From Przewalskia tangutica (taxonomy: Eukaryota > Streptophyta > Magnoliopsida > Solanales > Solanaceae), in assembly GCA_029844215.1 (NCBI GenBank), contig CM056738.1:49178388-49242387 (forward strand): a DNA stretch of 64,000 bases, read 5' to 3'. The position numbers and the translations under genes were made by a program. The stretch's first letter is position 1. Every line of letters starts with the position of its first letter. Under the pieces are notes generated by a model. The model had not been told where the DNA came from. It did not search any database and saw only the letters and a list, made by a program, of their open reading frames with translations. Positions 22,595 through 36,241 of the stretch are shown here, one piece after another.

Positions 22595-25032
22595 TGTCAC
22601 GACCCGTTCCGGGGCCCGTGACTGGTGCCTTACCCGGGCACCCAAGCAGTCATACATCAGAGAAAATCAACGGAAAATATAGAACAAGACATGAAATATT
22701 TTGAAAAGAGAAAACAGTTTATCTGAAGAAAAGCTTGTCTTTCGGCATATATATATAACCCAAGTTTTTGCAGTTACATCCCAAGCATAATAGGACTACG
22801 CACCTAAGGAAGTAAACAACTATGGCGGGACAGGGCCCCGCCATACCCTGACTGTACAAACTATCTACAATACAGGGAGATCATACCCAAAAGTAGAGCC
22901 TCCGGAGAAGATGGAGCTCCTGACACCAACGCAAAGATCCTAAGGATGTGGATCTAGCACCTGCTTGCCCTTACCTGCGGCATGACGCGGCCCAAGGAGG
23001 TCGATAACAGTACTAAGTATGTGAAACTGTAAAGTACTTAAATGAAAACATATCATTTTAAGATCAGTTTACATATATGTATGAAACAACCAAGGTAACC
23101 GCACATAGTGCCACATCATAAACAAGAGCAACAATAGGTAAGCAGTATGTGTCTTTTCTAGGCTGCGAATGATCGAAGTAGGGCCAATTGCCCATAGTAT
23201 CACCATGCAAGCCTAATCCTGGACTCCCGTAGTCCGCATAGGCCACTCACATAGGCCCGCATAGGGTATATAACCCGCATCGAGGTAGCTACTCCTCGGC
23301 ATCGCCCCGACTCGTAGTCCGCGTAGGCCACATAGACCGCGTGAGGTATAACCCGCACTAACACGGAACTCCGTAGCTCGCATAGGTCCTCGCACCCGCA
23401 TGAGGTATTCTCGAATCATGGTCCCTGCATCACTGAGTCTACCCGCGACGGAGGCGACAACCCCAGAACATGTCAAGAGGTGAGTGATATTATACTAACA
23501 TAACAGCTTATCGTTAAACAACATAAGCACAACAAAAATACTCTCTTATACAAACGTTACAAGACACTAACACACATAGCATCATATCATGTCTACTTAT
23601 CAAACCATCTTATTATTCTTTTCACAAATCAATATAAGTATGTTATAAACACATAGGTAAACTGTTCCTTTTTATTATTCTTAAGTGGTTATACCTAACT
23701 TCCCATAAAGCTAGTATAACTCTTAAGCTTCATTTAAAACTAATTAGTTCTCTTACATTAAAAAAATGATTCAAGATTCTTTTGAAATGCTTTGAGATCC
23801 TTATTATTCGTGCTTAAGTCGCGAGACATTGCGTAAGTATTATTCGAGCTTAAGTCGAAAGACATTGCCATAGTTATTATTCGCTTAACACGTATGCGTC
23901 TACCGTACTATATATATATTTTAAAAATATCATGCTTTAGGAAGAATCACATACCTTCTCGTGAAATCCACCGCCAGTTGAATATGTCGCGCAGAGAATC
24001 GACTATAATAGTCGACACGCCTATCAACGCTCGCACTACTGCATGTGATTCTAAGCGAGAGGGTTCTATATCCTACGGAAAATTGGGCGACTTCCTACCG
24101 GTGAGCTACTCAAGTCATCGTGAAAAGTCCTATGTAAGTACAGTTTGATTATTCTTCTTTTAAACCCTTCTACTGTGATAACAGTTCAATTCTATTCTGT
24201 AATATTCTTCTAAGTATTTAATACTTATTCTTATACTATTACAATATGTATTCTCTAATTACAAAAGAAGGACAAGATTATTTACCTCGATAAGCCCAAT
24301 AATATCCTAGATAAAAGTCGATCCGGAGCAAGGCTTAGCTCCTAAGTTGTACGCTCCGATAGCTCCAAGGAAACCTTAGAAGTTCTTCACAACTTCTACT
24401 AAGTACTAAGGGATTTGGGCTAGGGTATTTTGGGCATTATAACAATACTAGAAGGCAACTTTTCTACCAAGGGAGGGGTAGATTTCGGCTAGGCTAGGGG
24501 GTAGCCTCGGCTAAGCTTCTCCCAAAGGGGAGGTGTTTGGACGAAAAGGCTCGAGGAGAGAGAGGATTTTAGACTTGGAAAGTTTTTGTGGATGAAGAAC
24601 TCTTCATCTCAAGAGGGATATTTATAGGTCAAGGGATGGCCAACCAAGGGCCAAGATGGTGCCAAGTGCAAGGCAAGTGTAGGGTGAGGATTAGGGCAAG
24701 TGTCCTTAGCCAACTTGCACACAAAATATCCTACCAACTACTTGACAAAATAGGCCATCCAATTCGGTCCATTTCCGCCACAAGTCCACCAATGAGAGGG
24801 TGACAAGTGTCTCCCTCTCGTTGGTCCAAAGTGTTTCGTCTCTCGAAAAAATCCGCAAAAATTAGAAATGACATAGCCGGAATTTAACCTACGCGAGTTG
24901 TGTAAAACGTTTCGTCGGAAAACGATTCTTTTAATGAGTTGTGCCCAAAAAAACGTCTAGTGCCTAAACTTTAAGGCTAGACTTTCGTACGTACGCCCTT
25001 TCGTACATACTCCGGAAATACGGGGTATAACA
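22595..25032 (-). mobile_element. Solo LTR of the A family, TSD TTCCC
   Basis: 2438 bp from TGTCACGACCCG to GGGGTATAACA, colinear with the reverse complement of the 3' LTR of A. TTCCC flanks it on both sides (22590-22594 and 25033-25037). No internal region is present, so it is a solo LTR, normally left by recombination between two LTRs. It carries TATTTATA at 24619-24626 and the quasi-palindrome at 23688-23720. This is the innermost and youngest layer of the B-C nest. Confidence 0.95.
24619..24626 (-). promoter_or_regulatory. TATA box, solo A-type LTR
   Basis: TATTTATA, TATAAATA in LTR sense, matching 6431-6438 of A. Confidence 0.65.
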
Positions 25033-27862
25033 TTCCCGGTCCATCCCATGGACGCGGTAGTCGAGTGAAATACATTCCCGGTTCATCCCATGAACGCGGT
25101 AGTCGAGTGAAATACATTCCCGGTTCATCCCATGAACGCGGTAGTCGAGTGAAATACATTCCCGGTTCATCCCATGAACCGGTAGTCAAGTAAAATACAG
25201 TACTTGCACAACAAGGCTATCACACGCAAACATAGGCAAGTTACACACAACTTAAGGTACTATCATTTTATGCCAAAATCCCGGGTCTGACCCTAAAGTA
25301 TTACATACATTAACTCTTTTAAAATATACGTTTCTTTCACAAAAGTCACACAATGTTCGTAGTATAAAATAGAGTGACTATCTTTTAAGTAAACCAAAAC
25401 ACTTCCCTTGTAAAATCAAGTAACACATTATTTTCCAAACGTTCAAGTTTGCCTAATTTCAAATGCTCAAGTTTCTCATTTTGAAAGGTTTCAGTAGTTC
25501 ATAGTTTTAATCACTTAAGAATATAATTCTCCTTTAAAACAAATTTGAGAAACATATGCCTTATGTGTGAGTAGGTTGTTCTTGTCTATTACAATCTTAT
25601 AAAAGCGGCTATGATCTAGGAAATGTAATATCATTTTGTCTCATCTTAGCTTCTATGCGGATGGAGGTTTCTTGGTTTTAATAACAATTAGTCAATACAT
25701 TTCCTTTATTAACGCTGCAATGGTTTGTTCGATACTTAATCTCATTTCCAAATCAAGAAACATTATTCTTTTAAAACCAACTACTCATTACTCGCGAATG
25801 AGGTTTTACAACATTTTAACAAAATTCATAACAAGTCAAACTAAGTCAAGTCTCTTATCTTTCAAGATCAAGTCTCTTAACTTTCAAAATCAAGTCGTGT
25901 ATACGTCAAGTCTCTTATCTTTCAAGATCAAGTCTCTTAACTTTCAAAATCAAGTCGTTTATAAGTCAAGTCTCTTATCTTTCTACAATCAATAAACCAT
26001 TCTTTTACCTACATAAAGTCGTTATAACTAACTTCCCATAAAGCTATTATAACACCCTATGTTTTAAACCAACCAAATCACTTAGCACATGTACGCTCAC
26101 CGTACTACATAGTTCACAACAATCATGCTAGAAAAGATAGGAAGAGGTTCACATACCTCGCGACGATTATCGACAAATAGCAAAACGCTCCAAGTACTTC
26201 AACCCGTCGGCTACTCCTTAAGCCAAGTAGATCACGCCACACGTAGTACTCCACTCCTAAAATGGTCATAGTACTTCTATCAAACCTTTCTTACCATTGA
26301 AGACTTATACCAATAAAAAGCCCTCTAATTCTACGGAAAATTCGGCAAACTTCCCGCTTTACTCACTTTTCCATCTTTCTCCAAGGCGAATAAGTAATAT
26401 ATATACCGTATATATATATAAGGCGTAATAATTAAACAACATAAAGAAGGGGATTACACGCCCAAACGGTAACACGGTTTACTATCACGCCTCCATAATA
26501 ACAACAAGTAAAAGAAGGGGATTACGCGCCCAAACGGTAACGCGGTTTACTATCACGCCTTCATAACAATACAATAATTAAAAGGATCACACGTAATGAA
26601 ATGTAAATCTGATCCAAAGTAAATACACCAAAGTAAATCTGTCCAAAGTAAATACAAATCCAAAGTAAATCTTGTCCAAAGTAAATATCCAAAGTAAATC
26701 TGATCCTTAAGTTGGGGTCCTTGCCAACTTTGTCCATTTTACTTATCCAATTACTTCATTAGTCATCCAACTTATATTCCATCTTAATATAAGTTATAGT
26801 TCTCGTGTTAATTACTTCTTCACAAGTAAGATACGTTTTACCATTTTAATGGCAAACGGCCAATCCTTTCTTTTAACAAGTTAACAAGATCCAACTTTTC
26901 CAAACTTTACTCCATATTTTATATACTCCATAATATACTTATAATATATGTATAATGACCAATTCACAAAGAGGTTAAGGTTTACTACCTCAAATAGCCC
27001 AAAATTATCCAAGAACTTAATGTCGCTCCAAGCAAGTCTTAGCTCCAAATCTTTCCGTTCCAATCCGCTACAAGCAACCCATGAAGCTCCTAACCAACTT
27101 CTCTTCAAGAACCAACTCAAAAGTGAAGAACACTTAGGGTTTCCAACTAGTAAGTTTCGGCCAAGGCATGAACAATAGGTTAGGGTGTGAAATCTTTTCC
27201 AACTCTTGGTACACAATCTTCCTAACACCTTAGGAATAACACTTGAGAGTTTAAGAATTGTTGGACAAATTTAGGTCAAGAAATGGGCTCAAAAACGAGA
27301 GCAAGGTCAAGGGAGAAGGGAGGGAATTTCTTGTCTTGAAATGGTTAAGTGTGGAAGTTTTCATCAACTAAGGGTGCATATATAGGACAACCAGGCTAGG
27401 ATGAAGGCAAGTGTGTGGTTGAGATTGGGGACAAGTGTGTGTGGGTCCACAAGCCACTTGTCCACACAAAATATCTAGCAAGACAAGGCCACTTGTCTTG
27501 CCACTGTTAGCAAATTTCGGCCATGAGGCCACCTGGGGGTGACACGTGTCGCCTCCTACTGCTCAAAATATTTCATCTTCCAAAATATCCATAAAGGCAA
27601 AAATCTCAAAACAAAGTGGGCCCCACAAAGCAGTAAATTTCTCCGTGGGCCCACGTGACCAATTCGAAATAAAATTCCATAATTCTAATATAATTCAAGA
27701 AGCCCAAATACCAAATGGGAATCCAATTCCCATCAACGAACCTTTTCCTTCACAAAACCCGAAACTTTTCCGTCGAAAAATCACATCTTTCTTTCTTTCC
27801 AAAATTTCGCCGTATTCTCGCACGTACATCCTCACCTATATACCCGGAACTACGGGGTATAA
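25033..27862 (-). repeat. 5' LTR of C, second part
   Basis: Resumes the LTR at array units three to six (25033-25196). It carries the 60-bp repeat (25846-25986), the conserved box (25610-25680), the quasi-palindrome (26021-26053), the 68-bp repeat (26445-26595) and TATATA (27379-27384). The LTR tip is damaged: GGGGTATAATGCT instead of GGGGTATAACA. Confidence 0.9.
26612..26705 (-). repeat. Short array with core TCCAAAGTAAAT
   Basis: About six irregular units of 15-18 bp. The paired LTR has only about two (18480-18515), so copy number changed after insertion or in assembly. Confidence 0.75.
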
Positions 27863-28210
27863 TGCTAAACTCTGAAATTTGGTGATGTCGCAGAACTCCC
27901 AAATGAAGCACCATGTCGGTGATGGCCCGGGCTGTGCCACGCAACCCTCGTGCTCTACTCGCGGCTCCTCACGCCTTGCCCTCTGGCTCGGGTTGCCTTA
28001 CACGGAGGCATAGCGGTAAGGAAAGAAATACGTTAGAGGGTCCAACTTATCACACAGACTCTAAGGCACGATCTCGGAATGAGAAGAATGGAAACCACTC
28101 TAAATATCCTATAGCCTCACGATTATTGGTGTGGTGCACACCGATAATCAAGACTCTACTAGATACGGTCTGTAGACACTTTTCGAGGATTAATCGCTCG
28201 ATACCACTTT
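27863..28210 (-). pseudogene. gag: gag 5' end, leader and primer site of B
   Basis: The continuation of the internal region of B beyond C. In minus sense an ATG at 28011 begins MPPCKATRARGQG, close to the gag start of A. The leader (28012-28190) resembles 1070-1241 of A, including the TGATTATCGGTGTG stretch. The primer site at 28186-28207 is again reduced from CAGAGC to CGAGC. A C-terminal continuation is broken near 27950. Confidence 0.78.
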
Positions 28211-31200
28211 TGTCACGACCGAACCGGGCGTGGTCGTGCCTTACCGGGCACCTAGTGATACAACATCGAGAAATCACGGAATATAAAACAATAACATGAA
28301 GTAAGAATATAATAATCGAGAAAAATTGCCTTTCGGCATGCGTATATGAAAACTTAAATCCGAACGGTTACATCCCATATACAAATCTGCCAACAGCATT
28401 ACTATGCACCTCTAGAGTGACATGACAATAATGGCGGGGCGGGGCCGCCATACCACGAATGTAAGCACCTACTACGACGGGAGACTATACCACTGATAAG
28501 CCTCGAGAAACGGAGCTTCCCAACGCCGAATCGTGACCACGAGCTAGGATCAAGGATCGTGTACCTCAACTGCGGCATGACGCAGCCCCGAAGGAGTCGA
28601 TCTGGCAAGTACCAAGTATGTGGCCCGAAATGCGTAAATGAAATCATAGTAGTCTATATAAAGCGGAGACATGTATGATAACCAAACTACGATTCACAAT
28701 AAATAGCGATCATGTCAAGTCGTGACTCACGCCTCAAAGTCATCACTCAAATATAACAATGGGTCTCACGCCCACAACATCAATCATGCGTGGAATACCT
28801 TCTTCATCGGATCTATGATATAAAAGCACCAAGGAATACACATGAACACGTGTCCCACTGTGTCATCATAACACCGTCTGGGGTAAGTCTGGCGTGGCCG
28901 ACTACTAAAACCACAGTACAAACAAGGTCATAAATCAGATCATGAGATCTGTCTGACCGTCACATGATCAAAGCCGCCACTCGCCGCGATATCTAATGTG
29001 CGCGTCTAGCCACGGAACTTCCGCACTCCGCGCATAGGCCACTCCAATGGCCCGCATGAGGTATTCCCCGCATCGAGGGTAGCTACTCCCCGGCAACGTC
29101 CTGGACTCGCAGTCCGCATGGCCACATAGACCGCATGACCATAAAGGCCGCACACTAACCTGGAGCTCCGCGACTCGCGCATAGGCCGGGACTGCGTGAG
29201 GTATTCTCGAATCATAGGTCACCAGACGCTGAGTCTACCCGCATCAAAGGCGACAACCTCCGGGATGATGTCAAGGTGAGTGGTACAATACCAACATAAC
29301 GGCTGATCGTTAACAACTTAAGCGCAATCGAGGGAAACCCCTTTACACAATCATCACAAGATACTAACACACGTAGCATCCTAGCATGTTTCCTTATCAA
29401 ATCAACAAGAAAGTATTACAAGGCTATCACCAACCAACACAATCAAATTATTCACACAAGGTACTTTCTACTATAGGATTAACAAGATCGGGTTTTTATC
29501 CCCAAAGTACTTCATACATTAACTCTTTAAAAGATACGTTACTTTCACAAAAGTCACACAATACCCGTAGTATATAAAAATAGAGTGATTATCTTTTGAA
29601 GTAAATCAAACACTTCTCTTTGTAAAATCAAGCAACAACATTCTTTTCCAAACGTTCAAGTTTGCCTAATTTCAAATGTTCAGGTTTCTCTTTTTTCGAA
29701 AGGTTTCGTAGTTCATAGTTTTAATCCTTTAAAACAATTTTGAGAAACATATACCTTATGTGTGAGTAGTTTATTCTTGTTCATAAAAATCTTATTACAG
29801 CAGCCATGATCTAGGAAATGTAATATCATTTTGTCTCATCTTAGCTTCTATGCAGATGGAAGTTTCTACTGGTTTTAATAATACTTGATTAGTCAATACA
29901 TTTCCCTTTATTAGTATTTGTTGTGGTTCGCTCGATACTTATTCTCATTTTCAAATCAAGAACCATTATTCTATTAAAATCCCGTACTCATTACTCGCGC
30001 AGGAGGTTTTACAACATTTTTAGCAAAATGTTACATATCCAGTCACTTAGGTTAAGTCTCTTATCGTTCACGATCAAGTCTCGTAACTTTTACAATAAAT
30101 AAACCATTCATTACCTACATGAGTCGTTATAACTAACTTCCCATAAAGCTATTATAACACCCTATGTTTTGAACCAACCAAACTCATTTAGCACGTATGC
30201 GTCACCGCATCTTACATAGTTTACAAAACATCATGCTAGAAAGGATAGGAAGAGGTTCATATACCTCGCGACGATTATCGACAATTAGCAATACGCTCAC
30301 AAGATCGCACCCGCTAGCCTTTTCCACTCTTCAAGTAGAATACGCTACTCGCAGTACCTCCACCTATACGGTTATACAAGTTTATCAAAGTTTAGACTAC
30401 TCGGTTTCATATTCTACAGAAAATTCGGCAGCACCTCCCCCATGGCGTAAATCTCCTCCTCTATCGGTGCTACCAAGCCAACCACTGTGTGGGGGTTTAT
30501 ACGCCTAACCTGACGTACAATTTACTTCATAGCAACTACATAAGTCTCACAAATACATCTATGTAAGTACTGATTCAATTCTCTTCTTTAATTTTGTGCT
30601 TAAGTCAAAAGACATTGCCGCAACTATGTTCATTCTATATATAGTATACTTCAACTATATATTCCTACAACATGTAATTTCCAATTACAATAGAAGGTCA
30701 ATAGTGTTTACCTCGATAAGCCCAAAATTATCCAAGTATAAAGTCGATCCTGAGCAACGTTTAGCTCCTACTCCGGGTTCTCCAACCCGCTCCAAATAAC
30801 CCTTAGAAGTTCTACGCAACTTCTTCTTAATACTCCAACCAACTATGGAGATTTTCCTTAGGGTTTCGTTTTTGTGACTGAAGGGAAGTATAATAGTATT
30901 TCTGGGCTTTTCGTATAAGTGTAATCTTGGAATACTACAAGGTATACGACTAAGGTGATTTGGGTATAACAACAATACTTTTGAGAGTATTTCTACCAAG
31001 AGGGGGGGGTATATATACGAGACAACACCACAGGGGGTGTATACCCTCGGCCAACCCCACTGGGAGGGTACTCTCGACGAGGGAGGAATCTCGGCCAGGG
31101 GCCTCACCATGGGAGGGAGGCTAGGGCGAGATACTACACAAAGGGGAGAAGAGAGCTTTCAAGACTTAGCACAATTTTGGATGAAGGAGTTCATCAAAGG

Positions 31201-31609
31201 GAGGTATTTATAGGTCAAGCCATGGCTAACCAATGGCCAAGATCAAGCCAAATGTGGTGCAAGTGTAGGGCTAGGATTCACCCAAGTGTACCTTATCCAT
31301 CTACCCACAAAATATCCTACCTACTTGACAAAAAGCCAAGACCAATCGTCCAAACCGCCCACCTGGCAATATGAGGGTGACACTTGTCACCCTCCCGTTG
31401 GTCCAAAATGTTTCGTCTCTCGGAAAAATCCGCAAAAATTAGAAATGACATAGCCGTAATTTATCCTACGCGAGTTGTGTAAAACGTTTCGTCGAAAAAC
31501 GACTCTAACCGGGTGTTGTGCACAAAAATCGAACCTATGCCTAACTTTAAAGCCCAAACTTTTCTACGTACATCCTTACGTACATACTCTGAAAATACGG
31601 GGTATAACA
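28211..31609 (-). repeat. 5' LTR of element B (3399 bp)
   Basis: Runs from TGTCACGACCGAACC to GGGGTATAACA, followed by the ACAAG duplication. The TATTTATA box is at 31205-31212, the conserved box at 29810-29880 and the quasi-palindrome at 30126-30158. It is nearly the same as 10643-14088, with differences concentrated at CAG/CTG and CCGG. Confidence 0.93.
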
Positions 31610-33305
31610 ACAAGCATAGGCAAGTTACACACAACTCAAGGTACTTTCATTTTATGTGAAAGTCCGGGTTTTTAACCCCCAAAGTACTACATACTCTAAT
31701 TCTTTCAAAATGAAGATCTCCTTCTATTCTTACGTAAAAACAACTCGATACTAATATCCGTAGCACCAAACACGTTCATGTTTAAATCAAGTACTTTAAA
31801 CACTTTTAACACAACGTCAATTATACCATTAAAACCCAAGTAACTAACCCCTTTAAAATCAAGGTACTCCTACCTTTTAAAACCAAGCCCCTTACATTTT
31901 TCCATCAAGAAGAGTTCAATATTTGAAAACAAGTTACTTATACTATTAAACTCAAGTTACTTCTCTTTTCCCAAAATCAAGTTACATGACCTTCAAAAAG
32001 CCTTTAAGTCTCCTTACTTTAGAATGTCAAGAAACCAAATAAAACTTTATTCTTTTAAAGACCAAGTACTCATTACTCACGAATGAGGTTTCACACTTCT
32101 CAACACCATTTAGGTCAATTATAAGACAAGTCTCTTATCTTTTGAAATCAACAAACCATTCTTTAACCTACATAAAGTTGTTATAACTAACTTCCCATAA
32201 AGCCATTATAACACTTTATGTGTTAAACCAACCAATTATAACTATAAACATTTATGAGACCAAGAGGGCTTTTTCTTTAACGACCGAGTACCCATTACTA
32301 ACGAATAAGATTTTACTACTTTTTCACACAATCAAGACCTTTACACTTCATATCAAGCCAAGGCACAACAGGGAAATCAAACTCCTTTAACACACGTGCG
32401 TCTACCGCACTATACATTTCACAAATAATCATGCTCAAGAGGATAGGAAGAATCACATACCTCGCGACGATTATCGACAAGTAGCAAACTGTTCCGAAGT
32501 ACTATACTCTTGCTAGCCTTTTCCACCCTTCAAGTAGAATATGCTACTCGTAGTACTTCACCCTATAACGGCCATAATACGTCTATTAGCTCCTAGCTTT
32601 AACGTATAATACTCTAATTGCAAAGCCCCTTATTCTATGGAAATTTGGACAGCATTTCCTTTGCTTCTACTTACTTTGCCACCTTTTTCAAGGTCGAATT
32701 CAGTAACCAACCGCGCCACATTTAAGGCTCAACAAGGTAGTTAACAATAGGGAATTACACGCCTACAAGACGTGTAAAATTCCGCCCCACTATTGACATC
32801 AAAACTAGTCCACAAAATATAAGTGTACATTCGGCAATTAGAGGTACAACAACACCAATTCTCATCCAATTCTCGGCTACAACAACACTACTTCTCTTTC
32901 AATCTCTATTTAAATACAAGTTGTTTAGTATGACATGTAATCAAGCCGAAATCGATTAAAGCTACTACAATCCTTTAGTAGATAACATGCGACAACTTTA
33001 GATAACGACCAAATTGTAATTCAAATTCAAATGACTCAATCATGTCATTTTCGGATTTCTAGCCTTCCAAAACCCATAGTACTTATCAATTTCTAATACA
33101 TGATTCACGTGGTCTATATCAACTATAACAAGTATTAAAACTTATTTCCAAGAGAAGGGGGAAACTTTTACCTTTTGGAATAGCCCACAAAAGCCCTTTT
33201 TCTTCAACTTCTTTCCCGTCAAACTCGTCCACCCGCGCTTCCCACAAGTTTACCCACACTTTGCCTTCTTGCCGCCGTTCCAACAATTTGTTTCCTTAGG
33301 CTAGG
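31610..33305 (-). repeat. D-type LTR, right part, truncated by element D
   Basis: Continues 9587-10642 after B. It parallels 34261-36040 of the LTR of D, with a quasi-palindrome at 32180-32212, and stops at ...CTTAGGCTAGG where D begins. The remaining LTR tip is not found on the other side of D. Confidence 0.85.
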
Positions 33306-33939
33306 TGTCACGACCCGACCCCGGGCCCGTGACTGGTGCCTTACCCCGGGCACCCTAGTGATACAACATCAGAGAAAACCAGCGGAAATAAAAACTCATG
33401 AAAAGCAGGAAATAAGCGTGCTAACCCAGCTTACCTTTTGTACATAAATTAAAACTTGAGCGATTACATCCCTTACAAACTGCCCACAACAAAGCTCTGC
33501 ACCTCTAAAATTTTGAAACCATAATGACGGACAGGGCCCGCCATGCCCTGAATAAACAAAAGTCTACTACTTGAGGAACCGTACCACATGACAAGCTTCC
33601 GAGATATGGAGCTTTCCGAGAACCGAACAACGATCCTAAGAGAGTGGATCACAGTTATGTACCTCAACTCGCAGATGAACGCAGCCCAAGGAGGTCGATA
33701 ACAGTACCAAGTATGTGAAATCGAAAATATCAGAAATGAAATCATAATAGTCTATATAAAGCGGGAGACATGTATGATAACCAAATTACAAAGACCACAA
33801 CATATAAGCGATCATATCAAGATAGGGACTCATGCCCGTGAAATCATCACTCAAATACAACCCGAATTTAACTCGCACAAAGGCCGCGTGCCCCGATCTC
33901 ACCTCGGTATAAGCATGGCCCTGAACCGCCCTAATGGGC

Positions 33940-34180
33940 CCATACCGTGGACCATCCAACGTGTCGGTATGCCCAAAGGAGATAACAAGATAACAACTCG
34001 CGGAAGCATACCCGTGGGCTACACAACGCGGTCAAGATGTCCAAACAACTAACAAAACAATACTCACTATGGAAGCATACCCTGGCTACCCAACGTGTCG
34101 ATGTCCAAACAACTAACCGATAACACTTAATGGAAACATACCCGCGGCTACCCAACGTGTCGGTATGCCCATCAATCAAC
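33940..34180 (-). repeat. Tandem array, about 68-bp unit
   Basis: Diverged units with GGAAGCATACCC and CCCAACGTGTCGG, homologous to 10246-10560. Confidence 0.8.
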
Positions 34181-35773
34181 CGATAGCCGCCTCCATCGGC
34201 AGACTCAGAGCACAACCAAAACACTTGCACAACAAGGCTATCACAACAAGCATATGCCAATTACACACAACTCAAGGTACTATAAATACTTCTTAACACA
34301 ACGTCAAGTATACCATTTAAAACCCAAGTACTTAACCCCTTTAGGATCAAGGTACTCCTACCTTTTATAAACAAGTCACTTATGTTTTTCCATCACAAGG
34401 AGTTCAATATTTGAAAACGAGTTACTTCCCTTTTCCCAAAATCAAGTTACCATTTTAAATCTAATAATGAAACCATTTCTTTATTTTCATAAAGTCGTTA
34501 TAATTAACTTCCCATAAAGCTATTATAACACTTTATGTTTTAAAACAATACAAGACAAAACCATGCCTTTCTTTTGAAACAAAACACTTCCAATTCTTAA
34601 GTCTCTTTTCTTTTAGAAACCGAATTCCTTACTTTGGAATTTTTAAGAAGATCAAAACTTGATTTCAATAATTCTCATTAGAGCAGCCATGATCTAGGAA
34701 ATGTAATGCCATTTTGTCTTATCTTAGCTTCTATGCAGATGGAGGTTTCTACTGGTTTTAATATGATTAATTATCATTACTTCTTTCCTTTATCGACGCT
34801 GCATTGGCTTGTTCGATCCTTATTCCCATTTCCGAAATTTGTAACGTTATTCTTTTAAAAACCAAGTATTCATTTCTCACGAATTAGGTTTTATACTTTT
34901 CAACACCATTTAGGTCAATTACAAGTCACGTCTCTTATCTTTTAAAATCAACAACCCATTCTTTTAGCTACATAAAGTGGTTATAACAAACTTCCCATAA
35001 AGCCGTTATAACACTTTATGTTTTAAACCAACCAATTACCACTATAAACATTTATGAGACCAATAGGGCTCATTCTTTAACCATCGAGTACCCGTTACAA
35101 CGGATAAGACTTTACTACTATTTCCACACAATGAAGCCCTTAACACTTCATATCAAGTCAAGACACAAAAGGGAAATCAAATTCCTTTAACACACGTGCG
35201 TCTACCGCACTATATATTTTACAAATAGTCATGTCAAGAGGATAGGAAGAATCACATACCTTATGCACGATTGTCGACAATAAGCAAAATTCTCCACAGT
35301 ACTATCTAACTTAAGAGGAATATGCTACACGTAGTACTTCAATCCTATAAGGATCATAAAACGTCTATCAAATCTCTAGCTTCGAACGTAGAATAAACTA
35401 AGTGCAAAGTCCCTAAATTCTACGACAATTTGGACGGCACTTCCTTTGTTTCTACTAACTTGCCACCTTTGTTAAGGTCGAGTTCAATAACCCAACGCCT
35501 CACAATAATACAAAATAACCCAATACTTTCCATGCCATTCTTGGCCAACCCTATAACCAATTCCTAAATCCCTTTCAATTCTTTCCAATCCATGTTCTTA
35601 GGTCTAACATGATATCTAGCCCTAGACATCTCAACAAATACCATTTCCCCCTTTACAACATGCGACGACCCAATTAGAAATCCAATTCAAGTTAAAACCT
35701 TAAGGCTAACATGCCCATCTTCGGTTTCAACAAGACAACAAGACCCAAATCTATTCAAAATAAAATTTCTGTG

Positions 35774-35881
35774 CTCAACTCTATACTACTACAATATAAC
35801 AGCCTTAGGCTCAATTCTAAATCACTAAAATATAACAGCCTCAGGCTCACATCTATACTACTAAAATATAACAGCCTTAGG
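35774..35881 (-). repeat. 36-bp tandem array, three units
   Basis: Three units of exactly 36 bp with core AATATAACAGCC and TTAGGCTC. Frames running through it come from the repeat. Confidence 0.9.
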
Positions 35882-36241
35882 CTCATAACCAAGAGAAAGG
35901 GGAAACTTTTACCTTTGGAGAGACCCACAAAAGCCCCTTTCTTCCACTTCTTTTCCGTCAAACTCGTCTACCCGTGCTTCCCACAAGTTACCCACACTTT
36001 TCCTTCTTGTCGCCGCTCCAACAATTCCTCCTAAGGCAAGGTTTTCTTCCAAAAACTAGAGAGAAGGGAGAGGGTTTTCCATGGAAGGGTTTTGAAATGA
36101 AATGGCCAAGTCTTCCAAGACTTGGCCCTAAAATAGGCCCTAATCTGGTCAAAAAGGGTGGGAGGGACACTTGTCACCCTCCCATAGGTTTTTAACAAAA
36201 TATCCCCTGATTTCAGCCTTTTATCGCGAAAAAACCCGCCT

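Larger units (their letters stand above)
16196..27862 (-). mobile_element. Element C: gag-only LTR retrotransposon nested in B
   Basis: Minus-strand element with 3' LTR 16196-19716, internal DNA 19717-21894 (2.18 kb), and 5' LTR 21895-22594 plus 25033-27862, the latter split by a solo LTR. The left flank is GTGCT (16191-16195). On the right the LTR tip and duplication are eroded to TATAATGCT, as if CAG were lost between TATAA and TGCT. Both LTRs hold the same six-unit 40-bp array, which supports the pairing. No pol domain is visible. Confidence 0.9.
10643..31609 (-). mobile_element. Element B: gag-only (TR-GAG-like) LTR retrotransposon, interrupted by C
   Basis: Minus-strand element with 3' LTR 10643-14088, internal DNA 14089-16195 plus 27863-28210, and 5' LTR 28211-31609. 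ACAAG flanks it on both sides (10638-10642 and 31610-31614), a perfect 5-bp target duplication. About 2.45 kb of internal DNA remains after removing C. It has gag remnants but no pol domain that I can find. The two LTRs are very similar: 11700-12120 and 29270-29690 look identical by eye. Confidence 0.92.

Noticed and set aside
24964..25189. Frames with 14-residue repeats (MNRECISLDYRVHG)
   Set aside because: The 40-bp array read in two frames; no protein evidence.
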